From assembly GCF_015207255.1 (NCBI RefSeq), contig NZ_JADEXG010000010.1, positions 44,775 through 108,774 on the forward strand: a stretch of DNA of 64,000 bases. Direction: 5' to 3'. The DNA comes from Vasconcelosia minhoensis LEGE 07310 (GTDB lineage Bacteria; Cyanobacteriota; Cyanobacteriia; Phormidesmidales; Phormidesmidaceae). The notes under the pieces were generated by a model. That model worked only from the letters and a program-made list of their open reading frames with translations. It did no database searches and was not told the origin of the DNA. This document shows, one piece after another, positions 37,018 through 46,108 of this stretch. Both the position numbers and the translations under genes were made by a program. Every line of letters begins with the position of its first letter. Position 1 is the first letter of the stretch.

Positions 37018-38427
37018 TTATTTAATCGGAAAATGGACTGTAAACAGACTTCCATCTCCTACTTTAGACTGTACGCTGATTTTGCCGTTCATGCCTTCAA
37101 CCAGCGTCTTCACAATCGATAGCCCTAGGCCGGTGCCGCCAGTGGTGCGGGAGCGGTCTTCATCAACCCGGAAGAAAGGTTCAAAAATCTGGCTCAGGTC
37201 GGTGGGGGGGATGCCCCGACCGCGATCTCGCACCTGAATCTGTGCCCATTCGCCCGCGCGGCTGAGGCGAACCAATATCGGCTGGTCGGAATCGGAATAT
37301 TTGAGCGCATTATCAATCAGATTGATCAGCACCTGCTTTAGCCGATTGCGGTCAATCCGGGCGGTGAGGCTGGGCGCGTCAGCCTGGAACTGGACGCGAT
37401 CGCTAGAGTAGTGACACATGTCTAGGATGTCTTGAACTTCCTGCTTCAGCGGGGCCTGCTCCAGATTGAACCGCAGATGGCCGCCGTCGGCCCGGGCCAT
37501 GTCGAGCAGGTCTTGCAGCAGGCGAATGGTGCGGTCTGCCTCGGCGGCAGCAATTTCCAGCCCTTCGCGCTGGGGTTCGCTGAGGCTATTACAGCGCCGC
37601 AGGGTGCTCTGCAAATAGCCCTGTACCAGAGTTAGCGGCGTTCGCAGCTCGTGGGAGACATCGCTGACAAACCGCCGCTGCTGGCCCCAGGCGTCTGAAA
37701 TTCGAGTCAGCATCAGGTTGCAGGCCTGGGCCAGCTCCTGCACCTCAGTCGGAGCCTGGTCAAATTCCAGTCGCGCGTTGGCTAGGTTTTGAGGTGAGAT
37801 CTCGGCGGCCAGGCGATTCATCTTGCGAATCGGGGACAGAGAACGGCGAATGTAGAGGGCAATCCCGATCGCCGTCAGGCAAATGACCAGAAGGCTAGAG
37901 AGGGCGAGCGTCCGCGTCACTTCGTTAAAGCTCTCCTGATCCTGGGTAATATCATCGACGACGAACAGATCGCCCACCTTCATGCCTTCTACGACCAGCG
38001 GCCCAACGCAGATCACAAAATAGCGATCCTGCAATTTACGAATGATCAGGCCATCATCGGGTTCCACCATTGTCAGCAAGGTTTCAGTGATGCCGTCCAT
38101 CTGCCAGGAGCCCAGCGACAGCGTATCAGACTGGGCAATCAGCTCGCCCTCGGGCGATCGCAGCCAGATCGCAATGTCGGCGGTCGAGCGGTAGTTAATC
38201 GTTTCCTGCAGCACCTTCTGAGAGGACATTAGGTCTTTGGCAAAGTCGATGTCTTGGCTAAAGCGGTTGGCAATTTCCAGCGCGTTTTGCTTATGTCCTT
38301 CGATTAGGATGCGGTGCATTCTCAGATTCGTCCAGCCGGTGACGCCGCCAATGCCTAATACTGAGGCCAGGACAATGCCAACGGTGAGTCTGAACTGAAT
38401 GGAATTGGGGTCGATGTGCGATCGCAT
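37018..38427 (-). CDS. Membrane sensor histidine kinase (HAMP type)
   Basis: 469 residues. Transmembrane helices at about 13-33 and 173-194 enclose a periplasmic sensor of about 135 residues (ADIAIWLRSPEGELIAQSDT, YFVICVGPLVVEGMKVGD). A HAMP linker is followed by HisKA with VSHELRTPLTLVQGYL (His259) and a HATPase domain with NLIDNALKYSD, DRGRGIPP and GGTGLGLSIVK. The ligand is unknown; overall layout resembles the cyanobacterial manganese sensor ManS, but this is only a suggestion. It is co-transcribed with the response regulator downstream. Confidence 0.92.
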   Translation of the reverse strand: MRSHIDPNSIQFRLTVGIVLASVLGIGGVTGWTNLRMHRILIEGHKQNALEIANRFSQDIDFAKDLMSSQKVLQETINYRSTADIAIWLRSPEGELIAQSDTLSLGSWQMDGITETLLTMVEPDDGLIIRKLQDRYFVICVGPLVVEGMKVGDLFVVDDITQDQESFNEVTRTLALSSLLVICLTAIGIALYIRRSLSPIRKMNRLAAEISPQNLANARLEFDQAPTEVQELAQACNLMLTRISDAWGQQRRFVSDVSHELRTPLTLVQGYLQSTLRRCNSLSEPQREGLEIAAAEADRTIRLLQDLLDMARADGGHLRFNLEQAPLKQEVQDILDMCHYSSDRVQFQADAPSLTARIDRNRLKQVLINLIDNALKYSDSDQPILVRLSRAGEWAQIQVRDRGRGIPPTDLSQIFEPFFRVDEDRSRTTGGTGLGLSIVKTLVEGMNGKISVQSKVGDGSLFTVHFPIK

Positions 38428-38649
38428 AGCGGCAGCAGTAGACGATATTGCCAGAAAGAACTGAGATAACTCGACTGTAGCGGATCAACCTGAGAGCACC
38501 CTGATAAGCTCCAGAGAAAGCCCGATTCAGCATTAGCCATCAATCCCAGTTGCTCTCAAGGCTCTCTAAGGAAAAACTCAGCTAGGCATCGTTCAATGGA
38601 AAGGCGTAACTAAAACCCTACGAAAGATTTAATATCTGGGAGTCATCTG

Positions 38650-39417
38650 ATGAGACGTTTCACGCAATCTAAGCTCTGGCGTAAGGGATTTGAGATCATG
38701 GCTCTCTCTGTCTTGGGTGGATTTTTGCTAACGGCCCCAGCTTTAGCCCAGGAGGCAGCTGAGTCCGGCGGCGGCATTCGCGGCGCCCTAGCGGGTGTGT
38801 TGGCCTGGATCGACGGGCTTGGCCTGATTGCCCCCATCGTTTTTATCCTGCTGTATATCGCGATCACCGTCGCTTTTTTGCCCGCCTCAGTGGTTACTTT
38901 GGGGGCCGGTGTCGTATTCGGGGTGGTAGAAGGCTCAATCTACGTTTTTATCGGAGCAATGCTGGGGGCAACGGCGGCCTTTTTGGTAGGGCGCTACGTG
39001 GCCCGGGACTGGATTGCCCGTAAAGTCGCCAACAATCAGAAATTTCAGGCGATCGACGATGCGATCGGGCGAGAAGGGCGCAAGATTATTTTCCTGATTC
39101 GCCTATCCCCAGCCTTTCCGTTTAACTTGCTGAACTATGCCCTGGGACTGACCCAGGTTTCCCTCAAAGACTACGTGCTGGGAACGCTAGGCATCATTCC
39201 TGGCACCATCATGTACGTCTATCTAGGCTCTTTAGCGGGCAACCTGGCGATGCTGGGCGCGGGTGAGCAGCCCTCCAACCCCGGCATTATCTGGACGATT
39301 CGGATCGTCGGCTTCATTGCGACGGTAGCCGTCACCCTCTACGTCACCAAGGTCGCGCGTAAAGCCCTGAGCGAACATGTGCCCGACGCGACCGAAGAGG
39401 TAGCCTCCAATCCTTAA
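38650..39417 (+). CDS. TVP38/TMEM64 family membrane protein (first of tandem pair)
   Basis: 255 residues. An N-terminal hydrophobic stretch ending in APALAQEA resembles a signal peptide. Several transmembrane helices follow with the VTT/TVP38 core: FLPASVVTLGAGVVFGVVEG, GAMLGATAAFLVGRYVARDW, FLIRLSPAFPFNLLNYALGL, and GTLGIIPGTIMYVYLGSLAG. These DedA-superfamily proteins are linked to lipid scrambling or envelope homeostasis. The next gene starts 6 bases after the stop and encodes a paralogue. Confidence 0.9.
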   Translation: MRRFTQSKLWRKGFEIMALSVLGGFLLTAPALAQEAAESGGGIRGALAGVLAWIDGLGLIAPIVFILLYIAITVAFLPASVVTLGAGVVFGVVEGSIYVFIGAMLGATAAFLVGRYVARDWIARKVANNQKFQAIDDAIGREGRKIIFLIRLSPAFPFNLLNYALGLTQVSLKDYVLGTLGIIPGTIMYVYLGSLAGNLAMLGAGEQPSNPGIIWTIRIVGFIATVAVTLYVTKVARKALSEHVPDATEEVASNP

Positions 39418-39423
39418 GCCGGT

Positions 39424-40071
39424 ATGAAACCGCGAAAATGGCTGCTGGGACTTCTGGCCATCGGCGTTTTACTAGCCTGCTGCTGGCAAAAGCTACTGCT
39501 GCTCTTTGATCACGAGGCCCTAATCCAGCACTTTGACCCGATGGATCCCTGGAGTACCGGTCTGTTTGTTGCAGCGCATATTCTAGCAACTTCGATTGGA
39601 GTGCCGGGAACGCTGCTGGTGATTGTCGGCGGGGCGGTCTACGGCCTGATCTGGGGCACCTTCCTATCGGTAGTTGGGGCGACGCTGGGAGCGATTTCGG
39701 CCTTTTGGATTGCGCGCTATTGGCTCCACGACTGGTTTGCCGCTCGCTTTAGTCAGAGCTATCGGTACCGGCAGCTCAAGGGCATGATGCAAAAAGAAGC
39801 GCTGTCCTGCGTATTGACCATTCGGTTTGTGCCGATTTCGCCGTTCAATCTGGAAAACTTTTTGTTTGGCCTGACGCCGGTGCCGTTTCGCGCCTATGCC
39901 CTGGGTACCTTTATAGGCATCATTCCTGGGACGCTGGCCTATACCTGGGTGGGGGTGAGCGGTATGCAGGCACTGCATGGGCAAAGTCTGGTGCCGCTGC
40001 TCCTGGCGCTTAGCCTACTGGCGTTACTATCCGTGATGCCGATATTGGCTCGGCGGTATAGACAGTCTTAG
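39424..40071 (+). CDS. TVP38/TMEM64 family membrane protein (second of tandem pair)
   Basis: 215 residues, a paralogue of the preceding gene. GVPGTLLVIVGGAVYGLIWG, GATLGAISAFWIARYWLHDW, LTIRFVPISPFNLENFLFGL and GTFIGIIPGTLAYTWVGVSG line up with the core of its neighbour. It lacks the signal-peptide-like N-terminus. The six-base gap implies one transcript, and the pair may form a heteromer; that is inference. Confidence 0.9.
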   Translation: MKPRKWLLGLLAIGVLLACCWQKLLLLFDHEALIQHFDPMDPWSTGLFVAAHILATSIGVPGTLLVIVGGAVYGLIWGTFLSVVGATLGAISAFWIARYWLHDWFAARFSQSYRYRQLKGMMQKEALSCVLTIRFVPISPFNLENFLFGLTPVPFRAYALGTFIGIIPGTLAYTWVGVSGMQALHGQSLVPLLLALSLLALLSVMPILARRYRQS

Positions 40072-40151
40072 GGGCTCACTGGCAGTCACCTATTCTTTAC
40101 TCAAATTTGCTACACCTTTGGGAGAATAGCCAAGAGTACCGGTGAGAGATT

Positions 40152-41819
40152 TTGAACAGCGAGCAACAGCGGATCCTGCGCTATGTCTTGGGAGCCATCC
40201 TGAGCTTTGCGATCGCGATCGCGCTTCCTTTCATTACCTCCATCGGCTGGTTTCCCTTTGCCCTGTTTGCCAACGAGAGCAGTGCGCCAGTGGTGATTGA
40301 CGGGCAGCCGGTATTTTCACTCGCGAATACGGAAGGAATTGATGCCCAGGCCAGAGCGCGGGGCATCAGCCAGCAGCTGCAAGGGCTGGCCAACCGGCAG
40401 GAAGTCCCCCAGGTGATATCACAGGTTGATGAATCGCCGCCGACGCTGCGGCTTTCTACGCCAAATGGCGAGACCACCCAGTACCTGATGACGGTGACCC
40501 AGAGCGATGCGGCGATCAACGCCCGCGGTGATAATGCCAGCGCCCAGGCCCTGGTCTGGGCAGATGAGCTGGAGGCGACGCTTCAGACCGCCTACGATCA
40601 GCGCCAGGAGAGCTACGTTCAGGCCCATCTCTGGCAGGTGATTGTCGTTCCAATCATCGCGACATTAGCCAACTGGCTGATCGGCTTGGTCTGGCGGCGA
40701 TACATCAGCAGCCTGATTCGATCGATCACCTTTTCCCAGGACGACCCCAGCGGCGGTTCTTTCACCCTGGTCAATATCCTGCTCAACCTGACCCTGTTTT
40801 TGGTCAGGCTGAGCATCTGGATGGGGGCGCTGCTCTATGTGATGAATCTGTTTCCACGAACGCGCCAGTTTAGCTATCGGGTAATCTCTACGCTGATCGA
40901 TAGCTTTACAGGACAGACGCTGACCCTGGGCAGCGAAACATTCTCGATCCTCAACATCTTCACGGTGATTGCGCTGATCTTTGTCGTGTTTATCGGCGCT
41001 GGGGCGATTACCAATATCCTCAAGTCACGGATTTTGCGCGCGACCGGGATCAATCGCGGCGTACAGGAAGCGATCGCGATTCTGGTACGCTACAGCCTGA
41101 TTTTCATCGGCAGCGTCATTCTCTTGCAGCTGGCTGGGCTAGACCTGAGTTCGCTGACGCTGATTGCCAGTGCCCTAGGTGTCGGTATTGGTTTGGGCTT
41201 GCAAAATATTATTAAGGATATCGGCAGCGGTCTGGTGCTGGTATTTGAGCGCCCGATCCAGGTGGGAGAATTTATTTCCTTTGGCGAATACATGGGCACG
41301 GTCGAACGAATTGGCCCTCGCAGTGCCGAAATCCGTACCCTTGACCAAATTTCGATCATCGTGCCCAACTCACGATTTTTAGAAAGCGAAGTGATTAACT
41401 GGAGCCACCGCAATCCGATCTCGCGGCTGCATATTCCCGTGGGCGTGGCCTACAAGTCAAACCCGGTGGAGGTGCGCAATCTGCTGCTAGGAGCTGGCGC
41501 GCGCCATCCCGACGTGCTCTCGACGCCCGCTCCACAGGTATTCTTTCAAGGCTTTGGCGACAATGCCCTGGAGTTTGAGCTGCTGGTGTGGATTATGCAG
41601 CCCAATAAGCAGTTTTTAATTAAAAGCGACCTGTACTTTGCGATCGCTAAAGCTCTCCACGAAAAAGGGGTCGAAATTCCCTTCCCCCAGCGCGACCTCC
41701 ACTTTATCGACGGCGAGCTGCCGATTGGCCTCAATGCCGAAGCCAAGGACTGGCTCAGCCAGCTATTCAACGGCAAGTACCCTCACCCGGCCAAATCGCC
41801 CAACCAGTCTCAGCCCTGA
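40152..41819 (+). CDS. MscS-family mechanosensitive ion channel
   Basis: 555 residues from a TTG. An extended N-terminal periplasmic domain (residues 40-150) sits after the first helix, as in larger MscS relatives. Helices around 165, 220 and 275 precede the pore helix region LIASALGVGIGLGLQNIIKD (TM3), then FERPIQVGEFISFGEYMG, VERIGPRSAEIRTLDQISII and NSRFLESEVINWS of the beta domain. It releases solutes upon hypo-osmotic shock. The 3' end overlaps the convergent ATP-grasp gene by 10 bases. Confidence 0.92.
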   Translation: MNSEQQRILRYVLGAILSFAIAIALPFITSIGWFPFALFANESSAPVVIDGQPVFSLANTEGIDAQARARGISQQLQGLANRQEVPQVISQVDESPPTLRLSTPNGETTQYLMTVTQSDAAINARGDNASAQALVWADELEATLQTAYDQRQESYVQAHLWQVIVVPIIATLANWLIGLVWRRYISSLIRSITFSQDDPSGGSFTLVNILLNLTLFLVRLSIWMGALLYVMNLFPRTRQFSYRVISTLIDSFTGQTLTLGSETFSILNIFTVIALIFVVFIGAGAITNILKSRILRATGINRGVQEAIAILVRYSLIFIGSVILLQLAGLDLSSLTLIASALGVGIGLGLQNIIKDIGSGLVLVFERPIQVGEFISFGEYMGTVERIGPRSAEIRTLDQISIIVPNSRFLESEVINWSHRNPISRLHIPVGVAYKSNPVEVRNLLLGAGARHPDVLSTPAPQVFFQGFGDNALEFELLVWIMQPNKQFLIKSDLYFAIAKALHEKGVEIPFPQRDLHFIDGELPIGLNAEAKDWLSQLFNGKYPHPAKSPNQSQP

Positions 41820-42919
41820 AGCCGCTGCCGCAGCTCAGCCTTGATCGCCTGCTGCTCTTCTAACGTCCCGGCAATCAGCACGTTTATCTTACCGACCAAA
41901 ACCACGCCCCAGCTCACCAAAACGATCCCAGTCCCACGCTGGGCGTCATACTCTAAACCGCTAAGGTCTAGCTGCTCTAGGGATTTGACCGGCGACTCCA
42001 GGGTGTCGCTGGTCCAGGCGGCAATCCCTAACTTAGCGGCGATGCCCGTGGGGTATGAGGCCCCGTTGTAGCGCGGATTGCACTCAATTGCCCAATACTG
42101 CGGGTTGGCCTCATCCTTCCCCACCGCCACGTCAAAGGCAAAAATATCCCGCATTCCCTGTGCCACCATCCAGTCAGCCAGCGGCTGTACTACCTCCCAG
42201 GGCTGATGCGCGGTGGGGTAGCGGTTGCCACAGTGGGCAAAGCCGTCGAGCACCTGTTCGGTAGCGGCCAGCGGTTTAGCCTCGGACTGGACGACTTCAT
42301 ACTGCAAATTTAGAAAGGCGGTCGCAGGCACCTCCTGCTGAATTTGAACCGGTCCCTCCTGCTCCAGCTGATTCAGGGCTGAGGCCAGCTGGGTCGCATC
42401 CTGACAGCGCCGAATGCCGACCCCGTCTACCGATACCGCCGGTTTAACATAGCAGGGATAGACCATCTGATCCAGGTGATCGACGGCGCTGGCGCTGTCG
42501 AAGCAATCCGTCTGCGGTACGGAGACTCCAAGCTGCTCGGCTAAGGCAATAAAGTTATTTTTTGAATTGACATATTCAACCGTTTTTAGCCAGTTTGGGT
42601 CGCGCGATCGCAGCCGTTTCTCGGTCTGACTGCCCGGATTCACCCCGTCGCCAAAGAAAAAGACCGACAGCGGCCAGTCAGCATAGTCGGCCAGTCTCTC
42701 AAAAGAGGTATCCCAGATCGGATGCTGGCTGTGGCTCAGGCCCACCCGCTGATAGTGGGCCGCGATCGCGGCCCACTCGGGCTCTAGGTCAGGATGTAGC
42801 TGAATCCGGTCAGCGGGCTCAGTCAAACCCAGGGCTCGACTGCCATAGAGGTGATTCCCCAGCACCGACGGGTGGGTGCAGTTCATGACGTCATGGTTAA
42901 AAAGGGTGGGCTGGGCCAT
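41810..42919 (-). CDS. ATP-grasp family enzyme
   Basis: 369 residues. The ATP-grasp core is visible: YPCYVKPAVSVDGVGIRRCQ (nucleotide-binding lysine and glycine loop), VQIQQEVPATAFLNLQYEVV, and YWAIECNPRYNGASYPTG with the metal-binding Glu and Asn. The N-terminal 120 residues (LGNHLYGSRALGLTEPADRI, FFFGDGVNPGSQTEKRLRSR) form the pre-ATP-grasp domain. These enzymes ligate a carboxylate to an amine or thiol; substrate cannot be inferred. It is neither D-Ala ligase nor PurK by motif. No biosynthetic partner is adjacent. Confidence 0.85.
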   Translation of the reverse strand: MAQPTLFNHDVMNCTHPSVLGNHLYGSRALGLTEPADRIQLHPDLEPEWAAIAAHYQRVGLSHSQHPIWDTSFERLADYADWPLSVFFFGDGVNPGSQTEKRLRSRDPNWLKTVEYVNSKNNFIALAEQLGVSVPQTDCFDSASAVDHLDQMVYPCYVKPAVSVDGVGIRRCQDATQLASALNQLEQEGPVQIQQEVPATAFLNLQYEVVQSEAKPLAATEQVLDGFAHCGNRYPTAHQPWEVVQPLADWMVAQGMRDIFAFDVAVGKDEANPQYWAIECNPRYNGASYPTGIAAKLGIAAWTSDTLESPVKSLEQLDLSGLEYDAQRGTGIVLVSWGVVLVGKINVLIAGTLEEQQAIKAELRQRLQG

Positions 42920-43793
42920 CGAATCGCCTACAGATCAATTTGCGCAAACTAGGGTTACCCTCTGCGGTACCGCTGTAACTGTGTTAAGAGAAACACTCCG
43001 CTAGATTCATCAGCTCAATCCATAAGCCGATCTTAGATGCTTCGACCTGGAGATAGATTCATCCATACTTATCAAAAACAATAGCAGCAAAGAGCCAACC
43101 TACTGGCAGGATAAGCGCGAGGCCCACATCTTTACATTGTGTCACCCAATTTCTAGGTTCGGGCTCTAGATAAACCGTTCCTTGATAATGCTTCAGCAGC
43201 TCGATGATACATCTCACGATAGGAAACAGTCTACCGCTAATTTATACCGACTTTAATAACTGGCCTGGATTTGCTTTGTTTGTGTAATCTTTAGGCTCTC
43301 TAACTTGTAAATCCCTGCGTAGTTTCAGTAAATAGTAATATCAGCAAAATAACTAACCCTGATTCTTAGGATTAGTTTGTTCCGATTCTAACGTAGGGAG
43401 TTACTTTTTAATATTGTCTTACACGTTAGGTCTAATGGCTTCCGAGAGCCTATCAGGATGACCACCTGAACGCCTAGAAACCCGGTTTTTACAACAGAAA
43501 ACCGCAGAATTTATAGCTGCCAGCAAAGCAATTAATCAGAATGCATCCCAATTTTGAAATAAGCATAAATACTCAGAACCGAATCCTTTCTAAATCAAAG
43601 GCTTTGAAACGTTGTCTCAAACTTGGACTTACAAGACTGGGGTGCACTCATTAATCGGCTGTAATTCAGATTATTCAGCAACAGCTGAATGCAAAGAACC
43701 CTTCCAAAAAGGGTAGAGCGCCGATCGGACTTTCTCAGTATTATTACTTAGAAAGTTATACAATACTTTAAACTATCTTGTGAGTTTTTGCTG
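42920..43793. other. Long intergenic region upstream of the glycan cluster
   Basis: 874 bases, visibly AT-richer than what precedes. I see one possible short ORF (43059-43217, minus), a small hairpin near 43698-43716 (ACCCTT/AAGGGT), and no tRNA. The last 60 bases before galE are AT-rich (TATACAATACTTTAAACTAT) and probably contain the promoter of the glycan cluster. It may be the left edge of an acquired segment. Confidence 0.5.
43059..43217 (-). pseudogene. Possible small membrane ORF or gene remnant
   Basis: 52 codons from a GTG, with no good ribosome-binding site. The translation is plausible protein: MRCIIELLKHYQGTVYLEPE, then NWVTQCKDVG and a single hydrophobic helix LALILPVGWLFAAIV, ending FDKYG. 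I recognise no family. It may be a degraded end of a membrane protein gene or chance. Confidence 0.25.
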
Positions 43794-44873
43794 ATGATTC
43801 AATCCCAGCCAGCAGTTTTAGTCACGGGCGGTGCTGGATATATCGGCTCCCACGTCGTCAAAGCACTCCAAACAAAGGGCTATTCCGTAATTATACTGGA
43901 TAGCTTGGTATACGGTCATCGCGACATTGTAGAGCAGGTGCTGCAAGCGGAATTGGTGGTCGGCGATATTTGCGATCGCGCCCTGCTAGACCATCTCTTT
44001 GCCACTCGTGAAATCGTCGCAGTCATGCACTTCGCCGCCTACGCCTATGTCGGCGAGTCGGTCACAAACCCGGCCAAATACTACCGGAATAACGTCGCTG
44101 GGACGCTGACGCTGCTGGAGGCTATGGTCGCGGCCTCGGTCAAAAAGCTGGTTTTCTCATCGACCTGCGCCACTTACGGTATCCCTAAGCAGGTCCCGAT
44201 CCCAGAAACCCATCCGCAGGCTCCGATTAACCCCTATGGAACCAGCAAGCTCATAGTTGAGCAAATGCTGGCCGATTTTGACGCCGCCTACGGGCTGAAG
44301 TCCGTCTGCTTTCGCTACTTCAACGCTGCTGGGGCCGACCCCGAAGGCCAACTGGGCGAGGACCATAGTCCCGAGCCCCATCTGATTCCGCTAGTTTTGC
44401 TCACGGCTCTGGGTCAGCGAGACTCCATTTCCATTTTTGGCGATCGCTATCCCACCCCAGACGGCACCTGTATCAGAGACTACATCCATGTCTGTGATCT
44501 CGCTGACGCCCATCTGCTGGGGCTGGAATATTTGCTTGAGCAGGACACCAGCCAAACCTTCAACTTAAGCAACGGCAGCGGTTTCTCAGTCAGAGCGGTG
44601 ATTGATACCGTTCAACGAGTGACTCAGCGGGAGCTAACAGTGCAGATTTGTCCGGCTCGTGCAGGTGACCCTCCCATCCTCGTAGGAAGCTGCGATCGGG
44701 CAAGAGAAATTTTAGGTTGGCAGCCCCAATTCCCACAGCTTGAAACCATGCTGCACCACGCCTGGGCCTGGCATCAAAAACGTCATAAAAGTCACGTAAA
44801 TGGTCCCAGAAGAAAACTAGAGAAAACGTCTCATAGAGAATTGGTGTCAGCTTCAGCAGCAGGTAGGCATTAG
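43794..44873 (+). CDS. galE: UDP-glucose 4-epimerase family enzyme
   Basis: 359 residues from the ATG at 43794; a TTG two codons earlier is possible. PAVLVTGGAGYIGSHVVKAL is the NAD motif. FSSTCATYGIPKQVPIPE and NPYGTSKLIVEQML carry the catalytic Ser/Thr and YxxxK. FRYFNAAGADPEGQLGE and GTCIRDYIHVCDLADAH are GalE hallmarks. It interconverts UDP-Glc and UDP-Gal; a UDP-Xyl/UDP-Ara 4-epimerase role is possible given the uxs gene elsewhere in the window. It opens the glycan cluster. Confidence 0.92.
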   Translation: MIQSQPAVLVTGGAGYIGSHVVKALQTKGYSVIILDSLVYGHRDIVEQVLQAELVVGDICDRALLDHLFATREIVAVMHFAAYAYVGESVTNPAKYYRNNVAGTLTLLEAMVAASVKKLVFSSTCATYGIPKQVPIPETHPQAPINPYGTSKLIVEQMLADFDAAYGLKSVCFRYFNAAGADPEGQLGEDHSPEPHLIPLVLLTALGQRDSISIFGDRYPTPDGTCIRDYIHVCDLADAHLLGLEYLLEQDTSQTFNLSNGSGFSVRAVIDTVQRVTQRELTVQICPARAGDPPILVGSCDRAREILGWQPQFPQLETMLHHAWAWHQKRHKSHVNGPRRKLEKTSHRELVSASAAGRH

Positions 44874-45021
44874 TTTTACTCAGTTTCTTTGGTTTAAGCT
44901 TTCGTCGTCAAATTTAATCCATGAAGATTTCAACAGTCTTGAAGCTGGGCGATTTCTGGAAGTCTAATGTATTGACTTCTATAAACTTCGATTTTGATTG
45001 TTCAGTATTGGCTCAAACATC

Positions 45022-46086
45022 ATGTCAGGTAGCTCGCTCGACAACCCTTTAGTATCCGTCATTGTCCCGGCTTACAATGCCGAGAAGTTTATTGCTGAAA
45101 CGCTTGACTCAGTGATGGCTCAGACCTATAGCAATTTAGAAGTGCTAGTTGTAGACGATGGCTCCCAGGATCGAACGGGTGAAATCGTTGCCGCTTATAC
45201 GCAAAAGAATAGGCGAATTCGGCTCTTAAGACAGCAAAACGCCGGGGTTGCCGCAGCTCGAAATTTTGCGATCGCGCAGTCTACCGGCGAATTTATCGCG
45301 CCCCTAGACGCTGACGACATCTGGTATCCCGAAAATCTAGAGCAGCAGGTTCAGCGCCTGATTGAGACAAATGCCGGTCTGACCTATGCCTGGTCTTTGG
45401 ATATTGATGCGACTAACCAACCCATTGGCGGATTCCGCGCTTCTAGAATCTCCGGTCGAGTTTATAAAACGCTGGCATGCCACAATTTCATTGGCAATGC
45501 CAGCGCCGCTGTCTTCCGTCGGAGCTGTGTAGAACAGGTCGGCGGATATCGCAGCGATTTTCAGCAGCAGGGGGCTCAGGGCTGTGAAGATTGGGACCTC
45601 TACCTGCGAATCGCTGAATACTCTTCATTCCAGTCAGTGCCCCAGTTTCTGATTGGCTATCGCAAAGCTGACAGCACCATGTCAAGAGACTTCTGCCGCA
45701 TGGCAAAATCCCATAATCTCATGTTACAACAGGTGCATCAACATCATCAGGATATTCCAGCATGGCTCTATCGGCTCTCTTGTAGCAGCTTCTATATGTA
45801 TTTAGCGCGCCAAAGCGACCAGTGTGGCGACCCTGACCAAACCCTAGCCTGGCTTCGGGCTGCCTTTAAAGCCGACTGGCTGACGCCGCCGTTGCGCTAC
45901 GGTTTCTATAGTCTATTTCTCAAGAGCTGTTGGTACAAGCATTGTTCGCCATCCAAAATTCCTAACTTATCTTCACAGCTAGCTGTTCCTAGGTCAGGAT
46001 TGCCTATCTTTTCTCCCGCTTCATTTAGCTTGCAGTTTAAGCTTTTACTCGGTCAGCTCTTGCATCAGCTACTTCAGATCAGTTAA
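45022..46086 (+). CDS. Family 2 glycosyltransferase
   Basis: 354 residues from the ATG at 45022. The GT-A fold begins PLVSVIVPAYNAEKFIAETL, continues YSNLEVLVVDDGSQDRTGEI, and has the metal-binding DADD (FIAPLDADDIWYPENL). GCEDWDLYLRIAEY is the acceptor-side block (ED motif). The C-terminal 100 residues are helical with hydrophobic patches but no clear transmembrane helix. It transfers a sugar to a growing surface glycan; donor and linkage are unknown. It is followed 22 bases later by the double-GT gene. Confidence 0.92.
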   Translation: MSGSSLDNPLVSVIVPAYNAEKFIAETLDSVMAQTYSNLEVLVVDDGSQDRTGEIVAAYTQKNRRIRLLRQQNAGVAAARNFAIAQSTGEFIAPLDADDIWYPENLEQQVQRLIETNAGLTYAWSLDIDATNQPIGGFRASRISGRVYKTLACHNFIGNASAAVFRRSCVEQVGGYRSDFQQQGAQGCEDWDLYLRIAEYSSFQSVPQFLIGYRKADSTMSRDFCRMAKSHNLMLQQVHQHHQDIPAWLYRLSCSSFYMYLARQSDQCGDPDQTLAWLRAAFKADWLTPPLRYGFYSLFLKSCWYKHCSPSKIPNLSSQLAVPRSGLPIFSPASFSLQFKLLLGQLLHQLLQIS

Positions 46087-46108
46087 CCTCTTAATATTTG
46101 TTTATAGT

